Positions 5,322 to 5,549 of a stretch of 5,549 nt of DNA are shown one piece after another. The DNA is from an uncultured Bacillota bacterium (GTDB lineage: Bacteria > Bacillota_I > Bacilli_A > RF39 > UBA660). The first letter of the stretch is position 1; each line of letters begins with the position of its first letter. Under the pieces are notes generated by a model that saw only the letters and a program-made list of their open reading frames with translations, was not told where the DNA came from and ran no database searches. Location: the NCBI GenBank assembly GCA_947165195.1, contig CAMUZJ010000072.1, positions 1 to 5,549 of the forward strand, written 5' to 3'. A program made the translations under genes and the position numbers.

Positions 5322-5353
5322 AAACCTAAGAATAAGAAAGGTAGAGATGTTAA

Positions 5354-5549
5354 GTGAAGAATAGCTTAAAACTAAAAGCAAAACAAAGAAGATTTCAAAT
5401 GAATAAAAAAGCATTTATCTTTATGGCAGTAATGTGCATGGGAATAGGATTTGCTTTTTTAAGTAGTAATTTAACTATTACCGGTAACACAAGTGTTAGT
5501 GGTAATAAGTGGAATGTATATTTTACAAATGTACAAGTTTCCGAAAATA
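5354..5549 (+). CDS. Second TasA/camelysin-like protein, 3' end outside window
   Basis: The frame opens at GTG 5354, directly after an in-frame TAA (5351-5353), and stays open for 65 codons to the window edge. The N-terminus is basic (MKNSLKLKAKQRRFQMNKK). A hydrophobic segment at about 20-36 ends in IGFAFLSSNL, then TITGNTSVSGNKWNVYFTNV. With the GTG start it aligns to the preceding gene without any gap: LSS at 36-38, Leu40 and Trp53 fall at the same residue numbers in both, with 16 of 31 identities over 31-61. This is the main reason to prefer GTG 5354 over the internal ATG 5399. The ribosome site AAAGG lies about 12 nt upstream, with TAGAG closer. It should encode a secreted or anchored TasA-like protein paralogous to its neighbour, but from its own promoter, so the two may be made under different conditions. 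The C-terminal domain cannot be seen. Confidence 0.75.
   Translation, partial: MKNSLKLKAKQRRFQMNKKAFIFMAVMCMGIGFAFLSSNLTITGNTSVSGNKWNVYFTNVQVSEN

Overview
The window is strongly AT-rich. It looks like a chromosomal segment of a low-GC Gram-positive bacterium, most plausibly an uncultured gut-type Bacillota/Bacilli lineage. The reasons are AGGAGG-type ribosome sites, TTGAAA/TATAAT promoters, short hairpin-plus-T terminators, a lipoprotein, and surface proteins of TasA/camelysin type. All tryptophans in the long genes are TGG and no gene carries an internal TGA, so the mycoplasma genetic code is unlikely. The lineage is an inference; no marker gene fixes it.

Left part (1-1792). An unknown 167-residue protein is read leftward and ends in a bidirectional terminator whose loop holds its stop codon. 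It is divergent from a rightward pair: a 100-residue, Lys/Asn/Ile-rich helical protein of unknown function, and a 274-residue predicted lipoprotein. The lipoprotein contains about five ~50-residue repeats that resemble a small RCC1-like beta-propeller. The two directions share an 84-bp intergenic region with closely packed promoters.

Middle part (1793-3436). A good TTGAAA-17-TATAAT promoter drives a two-gene RNA-modification operon. The first gene is a class I SAM-dependent methyltransferase of the RlmI-like group without a PUA domain. The second is an RluA-family pseudouridine synthase whose preferred start overlaps the methyltransferase end by 8 nt. The operon closes with a perfect 10-bp-stem terminator.

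Right part (3437-5549). Three envelope genes lie in a row. The first is a one-helix membrane protein with a 320-residue Pro/Gln/Val-rich repeat tail, which charge predicts to lie in the cytoplasm. The other two are tandem paralogous TasA/camelysin-like proteins, the second cut by the window end. The paralogs align without a gap over their first 61 residues, which supports a GTG start for the second. No SipW-type signal peptidase or sortase lies in the window.

The most notable content is this envelope cluster and the repeat lipoprotein. The methyltransferase/pseudouridine synthase pair looks like housekeeping RNA modification, although its exact target is unclear.
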